From: Treponema sp.
Lineage (GTDB): Bacteria > Spirochaetota > Spirochaetia > Treponematales > Treponemataceae
DNA length: 64,000 bases
NCBI GenBank assembly: GCA_024400915.1
Contig: JAKSLX010000010.1
Location: 37,905 to 101,904 of the forward strand
Reading direction: 5' to 3'
Shown: positions 18,518 through 27,616 of the stretch, piece by piece
Layout: every line of letters starts with the position of its first letter
How positions within the stretch are numbered: position 1 is the stretch's first letter
Program-made: the position numbers and the translations under genes
The notes under the pieces: generated by a model
The model's input: only the letters and a program-made list of their open reading frames with translations
Database searches by the model: none
Told to the model about the DNA's origin: nothing

Positions 18518-19390
18518 ATGAAAGGTATCATTCTTGCCGGCGGTTCCGGTACTCGTCTTTATCCAATTACCAAGGCTGTTTCAAAGCAGATTCTTCCTAT
18601 TTACGATAAACCGATGATCTATTATCCGCTTTCCTGCCTTATGCTTGCGGGAATTCGCGAAGTCCTTATAATTTCTACACCTCGTGACCTTCCGGTCTTT
18701 AAAGAACTTTTTGGAGACGGCTCATGGCTTGGAATGCATTTTGAATATGCCGTTCAGGATAAGCCAAGAGGCCTTGCAGATGCCTTTATCGTTGGCAAGG
18801 AATTCATTGGCAATGACGATGTGGCCCTTGTACTTGGGGACAACATCTTTTACGGACAGAGCTTTACTGCAACCTTAAAGTCTGCCGCAAAAAAAATAGC
18901 AGATCAGAAGGGAGCCGTAATTTTTGGCTATTATGTGTCAGACCCTACTGCATACGGTGTTGTTGAATTTGACAAAGATGGCAATGCCCTTGGTATAGAA
19001 GAAAAACCTGCAAATCCAAAGTCAAACTACGCTGTTCCAGGCCTTTATTTTTACGACAATTCCGTTGTTGAAATTGCGGCAAATGTAAAGCCAAGTGCCC
19101 GTGGCGAAATAGAAATTACAGCTGTAAATAACGAATATCTTGCAAGAAAGCAGCTTAAGGTTGAACTTTTGGGACGCGGCATGGCCTGGCTGGACACCGG
19201 TACTTACGAAGGTCTTCAGGAAGCAGGCAACTATGTTGCAACAATCCAGAAAAGGCAGGGTCTTTATGTAGCCTGCATAGAAGAAATTGCATATAAGAAC
19301 GGTTGGCTCAGTAAGGATCAGCTTCTGGAACTTGCCAGAGGCTATAAGACTGAATACGGCCGTTATCTTGAATTTATTGCAAACAATTAA
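18518..19390 (+). CDS. rfbA: Glucose-1-phosphate thymidylyltransferase
   Basis: A 290-residue RmlA. The N terminus MKGIILAGGSGTRLYP is the nucleotide-binding signature, followed by VSKQILPIYDKPMIYYPLS, LGDNIFYG and EEKPANPKS, all standard. It makes dTDP-glucose from dTTP and glucose-1-phosphate, the first step towards dTDP-rhamnose and dTDP-amino-sugars. ATG 18518 is preceded by AAAGGGG at a good distance; a longer in-frame reading from 18476 adds a non-homologous extension. It heads the rfbA-C-B-D cluster. Its product also feeds the FdtA/FdtB pair further downstream. Confidence 0.95.
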   Translation: MKGIILAGGSGTRLYPITKAVSKQILPIYDKPMIYYPLSCLMLAGIREVLIISTPRDLPVFKELFGDGSWLGMHFEYAVQDKPRGLADAFIVGKEFIGNDDVALVLGDNIFYGQSFTATLKSAAKKIADQKGAVIFGYYVSDPTAYGVVEFDKDGNALGIEEKPANPKSNYAVPGLYFYDNSVVEIAANVKPSARGEIEITAVNNEYLARKQLKVELLGRGMAWLDTGTYEGLQEAGNYVATIQKRQGLYVACIEEIAYKNGWLSKDQLLELARGYKTEYGRYLEFIANN

Positions 19391-19424
19391 AGGGAGGAAG
19401 GTGGTTGAGCCCGTCGAAACCACC
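19390..19424 (+). repeat. Palindromic repeat placed between Shine-Dalgarno and rfbC start
   Basis: AAGGGAGGAA just after the rfbA stop is a strong ribosome-binding site, but the rfbC ATG lies at 19435. The gap holds a 25-base palindrome, GGTGGTT at 19400-19406 and AACCACC at 19418-19424 around GAGCCCGTCGA. If the hairpin folds, the distance from binding site to ATG shrinks to about ten bases. A near-identical palindrome occurs at 49715-49739, so this is a dispersed element. Confidence 0.7.
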
Positions 19425-19434
19425 GCTTGTAAAT

Positions 19435-20034
19435 ATGGCTTTTGAATTTAAGAAGTGTTCAGTAGATGGCATTGAATTTCCTGGATTGTATGAAATCCAG
19501 CCAAAAGTATTTGGCGATGCACGCGGATATTTTTTTGAAGTTTATTCGGAAAAGGATTTTTTTGAAGCAGGCCTTACAATGAAGTTTGTTCAGGACAATC
19601 AGTCTTCTTCTTCAAAAGGAGTTCTTAGGGGATTGCATTTTCAGACAAAGCATCCTCAGGGCAAGCTTGTGCGTGCTGTTAGCGGCAAGGTTTATGATGT
19701 TGCCGTTGACCTTCGTAATGGCTCACCAACCTTTGGAAAATACTACGGCGTAATTCTTGATTCAGAAAAGCAGAATCAGTTTTACATTCCGGAAGGCTTT
19801 GCCCACGGTTTTTATGTTTTGAGTGACTCTGCTGTTTTTGCCTATAAGTGTACTGATTTTTATGATCCAAAGGGCGAAGGCGGAATCCCTTGGAATGATC
19901 CTGCGGTTGCCATTGACTGGAAGTCAGTGGGTGGCGATGTGGAACCATTGCTTTCAGAAAAGGATGGCAAGCATCCGGCTTTTAGTTTTGACAAAAAATA
20001 CTTTGACATGAATGCTAAATGGATAGGAGAATAA
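19435..20034 (+). CDS. rfbC: dTDP-4-dehydrorhamnose 3,5-epimerase
   Basis: A 199-residue RmlC. The cupin core is clear: RGLHFQTKHPQGKLVRAVSG contains the catalytic His, followed by VYDVAVDLR, then YIPEGFAHGFYVLSD. The length is close to the usual 180-190. I chose ATG 19435 because a TTG start at 19405 would make the protein begin inside the palindromic repeat, adding SPSKPPLVN, which is not family sequence. It acts on the product of RmlB in dTDP-L-rhamnose synthesis. Its ribosome-binding site appears to be split from the start by the repeat hairpin. Confidence 0.93.
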   Translation: MAFEFKKCSVDGIEFPGLYEIQPKVFGDARGYFFEVYSEKDFFEAGLTMKFVQDNQSSSSKGVLRGLHFQTKHPQGKLVRAVSGKVYDVAVDLRNGSPTFGKYYGVILDSEKQNQFYIPEGFAHGFYVLSDSAVFAYKCTDFYDPKGEGGIPWNDPAVAIDWKSVGGDVEPLLSEKDGKHPAFSFDKKYFDMNAKWIGE

Positions 20035-20036
20035 TA

Positions 20037-21164
20037 ATGTCAGCAAGAAAATTAAAGAATATTTTGGTAACTGGTGGAGCAGGCTTCATCGGCTGTAACT
20101 TCATTCATTATCTTTTTGGTCTTTCCAACAGCGGAACAGATTTGTTTGGCGATGCAAATTTTACAGGTAATGTTGTAAATGTTGACTGCCTTACATATGC
20201 CGGAAACCTTGAATCATTAAAAGATGTGGAAGAAAAATTCGGCGGCAAGAGATATTTCTTTGAGAAAGTAGATATTACAGACCGTGCAGAAATTGAGCGC
20301 ATCTTTAAGCAGTATGACATTGATACTGTAATTCACTTTGCCGCAGAAAGCCATGTAGACCGTTCCATCCTTGGACCGGAAGCATTCATGAAGACAAATG
20401 TAATGGGCACATATACTTTGCTTGATGTTGCAAGAAAATACTGGAACATTTCCTTGGACAATCAGCGCGACGATGTTTTGTTCCATCATATTTCTACTGA
20501 CGAAGTATACGGTTCCCTTGGAGAGACAGGCTACTTCCTTGAAACAACTCCTTACGATCCTCGTTCTCCATATTCTTCTTCTAAGGCTTCAAGCGACCAT
20601 ATTGTAATGGCTTACTACCACACTTATGGCTTGCCTATCACACTTTCCAACTGTACAAACAACTACGGGCCATTCCAGTTCCCGGAAAAGCTATTGCCTT
20701 TGATGATCAGCAACATTAAAGACGGAAAGAACCTTCCTGTATACGGCAAGGGAGATAACATCCGCGACTGGATTTATGTAGAAGACCACAACCGCGGCGT
20801 ATGGGAAATTGTAAACAAATCACCTGCAGGTGAAAAATGGAATCTTGGCGGTGAAAACGAATGGCAGAACATTAAGCTTTTGAACGAAGTCATTAATTTA
20901 ACTTCTAAAGAACTTAATAAAGATGCAGAAGAAGTTCGCAATACAATCACATATGTAAAGGACCGCCCGGGTCATGACAAGCGCTATGCCATTGACTGTA
21001 CAAAGGCAAAGACTCAGCTTGGCTGGGAAAGAAAAATGACCTTTGAGCAGGGACTCCTTGCAACAATCAAATGGTATTTGAGCCATGGTGAATGGATAGC
21101 AAACATTCAGTCCGGTGCATACAAGGATTGGATTCAGAAAAACTACAAGGAACAGGGAAGATAA
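20037..21164 (+). CDS. rfbB: dTDP-glucose 4,6-dehydratase
   Basis: A 375-residue extended SDR. TGGAGFIGCNF is the NAD-binding motif, HFAAESHVDRS the family signature, HISTDEVYGSLG follows, and YSSSKASSDH contains the Tyr/Lys pair. It converts dTDP-glucose to dTDP-4-keto-6-deoxyglucose, the branch-point for rhamnose and for the amino sugar predicted downstream. It is a little longer than the usual ~350 residues. ATG 20037 follows the rfbC stop by two bases, with GGATAGGAG upstream. The enzyme is cytoplasmic. Confidence 0.95.
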   Translation: MSARKLKNILVTGGAGFIGCNFIHYLFGLSNSGTDLFGDANFTGNVVNVDCLTYAGNLESLKDVEEKFGGKRYFFEKVDITDRAEIERIFKQYDIDTVIHFAAESHVDRSILGPEAFMKTNVMGTYTLLDVARKYWNISLDNQRDDVLFHHISTDEVYGSLGETGYFLETTPYDPRSPYSSSKASSDHIVMAYYHTYGLPITLSNCTNNYGPFQFPEKLLPLMISNIKDGKNLPVYGKGDNIRDWIYVEDHNRGVWEIVNKSPAGEKWNLGGENEWQNIKLLNEVINLTSKELNKDAEEVRNTITYVKDRPGHDKRYAIDCTKAKTQLGWERKMTFEQGLLATIKWYLSHGEWIANIQSGAYKDWIQKNYKEQGR

Positions 21165-21166
21165 TT

Positions 21167-22063
21167 ATGGTCTGGCTTATTGGTTGCAACGGCATGCTTG
21201 GAACGGAAGTTGCAAGGCAGCTGAAAGAAAACAAAATAGACTATGTTGGAACTGACCGCGAAGTAGACTTTACCGATGAGTCTGCCGTAGAAACTTTTGG
21301 TGCAGGTAAGGACATTGGTTTTATCATAAACTGTGCAGCCTATACAGCCGTAGACAAGGCCGAAAGCGATGTGGACTTGTGCCGCAAACTGAACGTGCAG
21401 GGCCCGGAAGTAATTGCAAAATATGCAGAGAAAATCGGGGCTACAATCCTTCATATTTCTACGGACTATGTTTTTGACGGAACTGGTGACACTCCACGAA
21501 CGGAAGACATGCCGATTGCTCCAATCGGCGTATATGGCGTAACAAAGGCAGAAGGTGAAAAGGCAATTTCTGACAATGCTTCCAAGTACTACATTTTAAG
21601 AACCGCCTGGCTTTACGGTTGGGCCGGCAAAAACTTTGTCTACACAATGATCCGCGCAATGAATACCCATGATGCCGTAAAGGTTGTAAATGACCAGAAA
21701 GGAACGCCAACTTTTGCCGGAGACCTTGCAAAGGTTATAATCCAGATTTATAGCCGCGTTGAATCAAATAATCCGATAGAATACGGAATCTACCACTGCA
21801 CAGACCTTGGCGAAATCACATGGTGGGATTTTACCAATGAAATCAAGAAACAGGCAATTGAAGCCGGTTATCTTACAAACAAAGACTGTGTTGTAAATCC
21901 ATGTACAACAGACGAATATCCAACACCTGCAAAGCGACCTGCCTGTTCGGTATTGTGCAAAGATAAAATCCAGAAGACTCTTGGAATGCAGTTGCCGGAT
22001 TGGAAAGAGAGTCTGCATTTGTTTTTATCAAATTCTATGTTTGATAAGAATAGACTTGTATAG
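21167..22063 (+). CDS. rfbD: dTDP-4-dehydrorhamnose reductase
   Basis: A 298-residue RmlD. The N terminus MVWLIGCNGMLGTEVARQL is the NADPH-binding fold; NCAAYTAVDKAE and ISTDYVFDG with YGVTKAEGE give the SDR catalytic pattern. It reduces the epimerised keto sugar to dTDP-L-rhamnose. ATG 21167 lies two bases after the rfbB stop; an upstream in-frame start inside rfbB adds unrelated residues. With this gene the rhamnose pathway is complete in the window. Confidence 0.94.
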   Translation: MVWLIGCNGMLGTEVARQLKENKIDYVGTDREVDFTDESAVETFGAGKDIGFIINCAAYTAVDKAESDVDLCRKLNVQGPEVIAKYAEKIGATILHISTDYVFDGTGDTPRTEDMPIAPIGVYGVTKAEGEKAISDNASKYYILRTAWLYGWAGKNFVYTMIRAMNTHDAVKVVNDQKGTPTFAGDLAKVIIQIYSRVESNNPIEYGIYHCTDLGEITWWDFTNEIKKQAIEAGYLTNKDCVVNPCTTDEYPTPAKRPACSVLCKDKIQKTLGMQLPDWKESLHLFLSNSMFDKNRLV

Positions 22064-22109
22064 TTTCTATTATTCTATTCCATAAAAAACTGATTTTGAG
22101 AGAAAGTAA

Positions 22110-25100
22110 ATGAAAATTGATATCTATGCTAAGAATCATACTAAACTTAATGTTACTGAGCCAAAGAAGGTTTCAGTAATAATCCCAAATTTTAATTATT
22201 CAAAGTACATAATTGAAAGAATAGATTCTGTTATGTTTCAATCATACCCAATTTTTGAGTTGATTGTTTTGGATGATTGTTCAACTGACAATAGCATAGA
22301 AGTAATAAGTAAAAAGATAGAAGCTGTGAAAAAGGAATATCCTGATACTATTGTAAAGTTTATACCAAATTCCAAGAACAGTGGATGTGTATTTAAGCAA
22401 TGGAAAAAGGGGTTTGAGGCAGCTAGTGGTGATTTTATATGGATTGCAGAAGCTGATGACAGTGCAGAAAGTAACTTTGTGGAAGAACTTATTAAACCCT
22501 TTGATGATGAAGAGGTTTTGCTTTCCTACTGTGAATCTGCCAGAATAGATGGTGAAAATAATCTTATTAGGGTAGATTCTTCTGATCTCTATGACATGTG
22601 TAGAACGGGGGAATGGAAAGAGTCTTATGTTCAATCAGGCGACAAAGAAAATATAGAGCACTTGAGCGTTACCAACACTATCCTAAATGTTTCAAGCGTA
22701 ATGTGGCGCAAACAGGACTATTCTGATATTTTCGAAAAGGCTTCAGAATTTAAAGTTGCAGGTGACTGGTTCATTTATTATAACATATTGAAAGATGGGA
22801 AAATTAGCTGGAATTCAAAGCCATTAAATTATTATAGAAAGCATGGAAGTTCAGTTTGTACTGATGTAAAGGCTGAAATTGAATTCAAAGAAATCTGTAG
22901 AATTCAAAATGAAATAACAAATTTATATGATTTACCTAGGGAAATAAAAGAAAAACAGGAACTTCGCAGAAGTTTTATGTATCCTCAAGTAAAGAGAAAG
23001 AAAATAGCTTGGGTCATTCCATATCCTGGTAAAGGCAGTGGTGGACACAGAACTATAATACAAAATGTAAATTCTCTTATAAGGAACGGGTATGAGTGTC
23101 ATATCTATGTGGATTTGGATCCTAATTTACCTGTGTCAGAATTTGAAAATGCAGCTAGAATCGCTTCTGAAAAAATAAATGAATATTATGAATATTGTCC
23201 GGCAAAGGTTTTTATGGCTTACAAAAACTATGATACTTATGACTTGGTTTTTGCAACAGGCTGGCAAACAATTGATTTTGTAAGACAGTTTGAGGCAGAA
23301 AAAAAAGCCTATTTCATTCAGGATTTTGAGCCGTGGTTTTTCCCAATGTCAGATCAATATATAATTACAGAGAATTCTTACCGGTATGGATTTCTTCCTG
23401 TAACGATTGGAAGATGGCTTTCTTATAAACTTAAAAATGAGTTTTCTGCCAATACTCGTTATTTTGATTTTGGCGCAGATTTAACTGTATATAAACCTTT
23501 GGAAGATGTAAAAAAAGAAAATGCAATTTGCTTTGTATATCAGCCAGAAAAGGCTAGAAGATGCGATAATGTTGGGCTTAAAGCGCTCAAGATTGTAAAT
23601 AGATTGCGTCCAAATACAAAGATATACCTTTATGGTTCCAATGCTCAGGTTAATTTTGATTTTGACTGTGAGAATCTTCACATAATAAGTACCGCGGAAT
23701 GTAATAAACTTTACAATAGCTGTTCTGTTGGCATATGCTTATCGGCATCAAACCCTTCTAGAGTACCTTTTGAAATGATGGCTGCCGGTTTGCCTGTGGT
23801 AGAATTATACAGAGAGAATAACTTATATGACTTACCGGATGGTGGAATCTTATTGGCAGAGCCAACTCCAGAAGGCATTGCAAGTGCAATCATTCATTTA
23901 ATCGATAATAAATCGGAAAGAGAATCCAAGTCGGAATTCAGTAAACAATTCATGAAAAATTATCCCCTTAATCGTGGCTTTGAGCAATTTATAAAGGCCG
24001 TAGAGGATATGCTTGGGTCGAATTATGAAAATGATTTGAACGTTGAAAGGTTATATAAACAGGATTCATTTAAGCCTTCAGAAGAAGTGAAAGATATTGT
24101 TAGTCGGGAAATGGTGAAAGCAAAACATAATCCTTTGCATCGTGAAAGCGTTGAAGTGAAGAGGAGTTTTTTGTTTAGGTGTGTAAGAAAAATTTATAGA
24201 CTGACATTTAAGAAAATTCCTCATTTTCCTCTAATTGTAAAAGGATTAAAACATTTGAAGCATCACGGAATTATTTCGGCACTAAAACAAACAAAAAGGA
24301 AAGTTTATAGGAAGTTTTCCCTTGATATAAAGTTTAGGATTCGGTGTTGTAATAAATATTGGAAAAAGCGAAAGAATTTATATATTTCTCCAATGGCTTT
24401 TGGCGTGTCGCCTGAAACTGTTGCGAATCAGAAAAGTTTTCCTTTTTCAAATGAAGTAAAATTTTCTATTTGCGTATATTTGTGGAATCCTTCCGAAGTA
24501 TTTCTTAGGGAAATGATTGCCTCTGTTATTAATCAAACTTATGAGAATTTTGAACTTTGCATTTTTGACAGAAGTGATGATTCCCATGGATATGTTGAAT
24601 CTTTCTGTAAAAAAATAATCAATCAGGATTCAAGAATTAAATATATAAAAGATTCATCAGGTAAAATGTTCTTTGGAAATGAGGAAAGGTTCTCTGATTT
24701 TGTAACTGGAGATTATATATCTATCCTGGAGCAGCATGATTTGCTTCATCCTAGTGCTTTGTTTGAATCTGCAAAGGCCATCAACGAAGGTAATGTTGAT
24801 TTTATTTATACAGATGAAGCAACTTTTGTTAACCCTAATTTGCTTAAAATAATGGAAACAAATTTTAAACCTGATTTTGCTCCGGATTATTTCCATTGTT
24901 ATAACTACATTGGACATTTTACAAGCTTTAAAAGTTCGCTTTTAGAAAAGATTGACAAGGGTCTTTTTTCAACGAATAACGAAGTTATGTATTATGACCT
25001 ATTCTTGAAACTAATTGAGAAAGCTGAACGAATACACCATATTCAAAGGTGCTTGTATTTTAATCGCTTTAGTAAGAAATCAAAGTTATGTTCAAGGGAA

Positions 25101-26078
25101 GAAATTGAGTCCTTGAAAAATGGTGGACAGAAAGCTTTGCAGAACCATTTTGCTAGAACTGATGTAGTGGCAGAAGTTCTTTCGACGGATTCGCCAAATT
25201 TATTTAGGGTGAAGTATCCTATTGTGGGGAATCCTTTGATTTCAATTCTTATACCGAATTATGAACATTGGCAGACATTGAAGAAATGTATTGACTCCAT
25301 CATAAAAAAATCAACCTATCAAAACTTCGAAATAATTGTTATTGAAAATAATTCAAAGAATAAAGATACATTTGACTACTATGATTCTCTTTCTTTAAAT
25401 CCAAAGGTAAAAATCGTAAAATGGGGTGGAAAATTCAATTATTCAGCAATAAACAATTTTGGCTATAAACATGCTACTGGAGATTATATTCTCCTGTTGA
25501 ATAATGATGTTGAAGTAATAAGCGAAAACTGGCTTGAAGAAATGCTGATGTATGCACAGCGAAATGATGTTGGTGCTGTTGGTGCAATGCTTTATTATCC
25601 TTCAAATAAAATTCAGCATGGTGGAGTAGTTTTAGGCATTAAAGGTGTAGCTGGACACAGTCAAAAATATTATATGCGTGGAACTAATGGGTATGCCAAT
25701 CGTTTAAAGACTGTTCAGAATTATTCCTGTGTTACAGCAGCATGTCTTATGGTATCTTCCAAACTGTATGCTGAAGTTGATGGATTGGATGAAGCTTTTG
25801 AAGTTGCATTTAATGATGTGGATTTTTGTATGAAAGTTAGGGTAAAAGGGTATTTGATTGTGTGGACACCTTATGCTGAGTTGTATCATTATGAATCTGA
25901 AAGTCGTGGTGCAGAGGATACTCCAGAGAAATTAAGACGCTTTGAAGGGGAAGTTGATAGATTCCATAGAAAGTGGGATAATGTATTAAGAGAAGGGGAC
26001 GTTTATTACAATTCAAATTTGACGTTACGGCACGAAGATTTTGAAGTAGTAGAGAATGCAATATTTGGTATAAATTAA
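22110..26078 (+). CDS. Multi-domain glycosyltransferase (GT2 - WsaF-like - GT2 - GT2)
   Basis: A 1322-residue fusion. Roughly residues 20-250 form a GT2 domain (KVSVIIPNFNYSKYI, DDCSTDNS, IAEADDS). Residues about 300-620 resemble the WsaF-type rhamnosyltransferase fold, with IAWVIPYPGKGSGGHRTI and YFIQDFEPWFFPMSDQY. A second, more divergent GT2-like domain covers about 790-970 (FSICVYLWNPSEVFL). The last domain, about 1040-1290, is a clear GT2 with LISILIPNYEHWQTL, LLNNDVEVIS and FNDVDFCMKVR, like rhamnosyltransferases of O-antigen systems. Coming straight after rfbACBD it probably assembles a rhamnose-containing backbone with several linkages from one polypeptide. Gene composition is distinctly AT-richer than the rfb genes. 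Confidence 0.82.
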   Translation: MKIDIYAKNHTKLNVTEPKKVSVIIPNFNYSKYIIERIDSVMFQSYPIFELIVLDDCSTDNSIEVISKKIEAVKKEYPDTIVKFIPNSKNSGCVFKQWKKGFEAASGDFIWIAEADDSAESNFVEELIKPFDDEEVLLSYCESARIDGENNLIRVDSSDLYDMCRTGEWKESYVQSGDKENIEHLSVTNTILNVSSVMWRKQDYSDIFEKASEFKVAGDWFIYYNILKDGKISWNSKPLNYYRKHGSSVCTDVKAEIEFKEICRIQNEITNLYDLPREIKEKQELRRSFMYPQVKRKKIAWVIPYPGKGSGGHRTIIQNVNSLIRNGYECHIYVDLDPNLPVSEFENAARIASEKINEYYEYCPAKVFMAYKNYDTYDLVFATGWQTIDFVRQFEAEKKAYFIQDFEPWFFPMSDQYIITENSYRYGFLPVTIGRWLSYKLKNEFSANTRYFDFGADLTVYKPLEDVKKENAICFVYQPEKARRCDNVGLKALKIVNRLRPNTKIYLYGSNAQVNFDFDCENLHIISTAECNKLYNSCSVGICLSASNPSRVPFEMMAAGLPVVELYRENNLYDLPDGGILLAEPTPEGIASAIIHLIDNKSERESKSEFSKQFMKNYPLNRGFEQFIKAVEDMLGSNYENDLNVERLYKQDSFKPSEEVKDIVSREMVKAKHNPLHRESVEVKRSFLFRCVRKIYRLTFKKIPHFPLIVKGLKHLKHHGIISALKQTKRKVYRKFSLDIKFRIRCCNKYWKKRKNLYISPMAFGVSPETVANQKSFPFSNEVKFSICVYLWNPSEVFLREMIASVINQTYENFELCIFDRSDDSHGYVESFCKKIINQDSRIKYIKDSSGKMFFGNEERFSDFVTGDYISILEQHDLLHPSALFESAKAINEGNVDFIYTDEATFVNPNLLKIMETNFKPDFAPDYFHCYNYIGHFTSFKSSLLEKIDKGLFSTNNEVMYYDLFLKLIEKAERIHHIQRCLYFNRFSKKSKLCSREEIESLKNGGQKALQNHFARTDVVAEVLSTDSPNLFRVKYPIVGNPLISILIPNYEHWQTLKKCIDSIIKKSTYQNFEIIVIENNSKNKDTFDYYDSLSLNPKVKIVKWGGKFNYSAINNFGYKHATGDYILLLNNDVEVISENWLEEMLMYAQRNDVGAVGAMLYYPSNKIQHGGVVLGIKGVAGHSQKYYMRGTNGYANRLKTVQNYSCVTAACLMVSSKLYAEVDGLDEAFEVAFNDVDFCMKVRVKGYLIVWTPYAELYHYESESRGAEDTPEKLRRFEGEVDRFHRKWDNVLREGDVYYNSNLTLRHEDFEVVENAIFGIN

Positions 26079-26106
26079 TACTGATTGAAATATTAGAGAG
26101 GATAAT

Positions 26107-27207
26107 ATGAAAGTACCTTTTTTAAGTTTGAAAAATATCACAGAAAAATATAAGGATGAAATCCATGAAGCTGCACTCAGCGTAATAGATTCCGGATGGT
26201 ATCTTCAAGGGAATGAAAATAACAAATTTGAAAAGAATTATTCAAAGTACATTGGGTCTAAGTATTGTATAGGTGTTGCTAATGGGCTTGATGCACTGAT
26301 ATGGATTTTTCGAGCCTATATTGAAATGGGTGTTATGAATGAAGGTGATGAAGTAATTGTTCCTGCAAATACTTATATCGCAACAATTCTTGCTATTACT
26401 GAAAATAATCTTGTGCCTGTCCTCATTGAGCCAAATGAAGAAACTTTGCAAATAGATGATTCTTTGATAGAGTCAAAAATTACAGATAGAACAAAGGCTA
26501 TTGCTATCGTCCACCTTTATGGACAATGTGCCTACACAGATAGAATTGGAGAAATCTGCAAGAAATATAATCTCAAGTTGATTGAGGATAATGCTCAGGC
26601 TCATGGATGTATGTTTAATGGAATCAAGACTGGAAATATTGGAGATGCTGCTGGACATAGTTTCTATCCGGGAAAAAACTTGGGAGCTTTAGGAGATGCA
26701 GGAGCTGTTACTACTGATGATGAGAAGCTTGCGGAAACTATAAGGTCTTTGGCCAATTATGGAAGTACACGGAAATATGTCTTTAAATATTGTGGAAGGA
26801 ACAGTCGGTTGGATGAAATTCAAGCCGCAATTTTGGATGTAAAATTAAAGCATCTTGATGAAGATGTTTATCTAAGAAAGTCGGTTGCTAGAAAATATAT
26901 TGAAGGTATAAAGAATCCTAAAATCAAGCTCCCAATGATTCTTGACTGGAACCAGCATGTGTTCCATATTTTTACAGTATTTTGTGAAACTCGTGATGAA
27001 CTCCAAAAATACCTTGAGGAAAAGGGAATTGGTACAAACATACATTATCCAATACCTCCACACAAACAAGATTGTTATAAGGAGTGGAATAGCATCGTTC
27101 TTCCTGTTACAGAGAAAATACATAAGACGGAATTAAGCATTCCAATGAGTCCTTGTTTGACAGACGAAGAAGTTCAGTATGTTATTGATTGCTTAAATTC
27201 GTTTTAA
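26107..27207 (+). CDS. Sugar 3-aminotransferase, DegT/DnrJ/EryC1 family (FdtB-like)
   Basis: A 366-residue PLP enzyme. ANGLDALIWIFRAY, VPANTYIATILAI, EDNAQAHG and SFYPGKNLGALGDAGAV (with the Schiff-base Lys) are the expected motifs of sugar aminotransferases. The order RmlA/RmlB, aminotransferase, then a cupin 3,4-ketoisomerase suggests conversion of dTDP-4-keto-6-deoxyglucose to a dTDP-3-amino-3,6-dideoxyhexose (Fuc3N or Qui3N). Which hexose depends on the isomerase and cannot be read reliably here. A good ribosome site (GAGAGGATAAT) precedes ATG 26107. Cytoplasmic. Confidence 0.88.
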   Translation: MKVPFLSLKNITEKYKDEIHEAALSVIDSGWYLQGNENNKFEKNYSKYIGSKYCIGVANGLDALIWIFRAYIEMGVMNEGDEVIVPANTYIATILAITENNLVPVLIEPNEETLQIDDSLIESKITDRTKAIAIVHLYGQCAYTDRIGEICKKYNLKLIEDNAQAHGCMFNGIKTGNIGDAAGHSFYPGKNLGALGDAGAVTTDDEKLAETIRSLANYGSTRKYVFKYCGRNSRLDEIQAAILDVKLKHLDEDVYLRKSVARKYIEGIKNPKIKLPMILDWNQHVFHIFTVFCETRDELQKYLEEKGIGTNIHYPIPPHKQDCYKEWNSIVLPVTEKIHKTELSIPMSPCLTDEEVQYVIDCLNSF

Positions 27208-27220
27208 TTAGGAGAAAACT

Positions 27221-27616
27221 GTGAATTACAAAATCGTAAACCTTCAAATCCATGGTGATCAACGTGGTAAATTGGTGTCCATAGAGAATATGAAAAACAT
27301 TCCGTTTGAAATTAAGCGTGTTTACTATATGTTTGATACTCTACCAAATGAAAGCAGAGGTTTTCATGCACATAAAAATCTTGAACAGATAATTATTGCT
27401 ATGGATGGTGCATGTCGTTTTGTTCTTGATGATGGCAAAACTAGAGAAGAGGTGCTTCTTAACCGTCCTGATGTTGGTTTATATATTGGAAAAAACATGT
27501 GGCGTGAAATGCATGATTTTTCTTATGGTTGTAAACTTGTTGTATTAGCAAGTGATTTTTACAATGAAAATGAATACATAAGAAATTATGATGATTTCTT
27601 GGAGAGTGTTAAGTGA
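27221..27616 (+). CDS. dTDP-4-oxo-6-deoxyglucose 3,4-ketoisomerase (FdtA/QdtA-like cupin)
   Basis: A 131-residue single cupin, the standard size for FdtA/QdtA/TylM-type ketoisomerases. The fold is visible in HGDQRGKLVSIE, IKRVYYMFDT, RGFHAHKNLEQI with its active-site histidines, and MDGACRFVLDDG. It moves the keto group from C4 to C3 so the neighbouring aminotransferase can act. The start is GTG 27221, with TTAGGAGAAAA upstream. The next gene starts inside its stop (GTGA). FdtA versus QdtA cannot be decided by eye. Confidence 0.87.
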   Translation: MNYKIVNLQIHGDQRGKLVSIENMKNIPFEIKRVYYMFDTLPNESRGFHAHKNLEQIIIAMDGACRFVLDDGKTREEVLLNRPDVGLYIGKNMWREMHDFSYGCKLVVLASDFYNENEYIRNYDDFLESVK

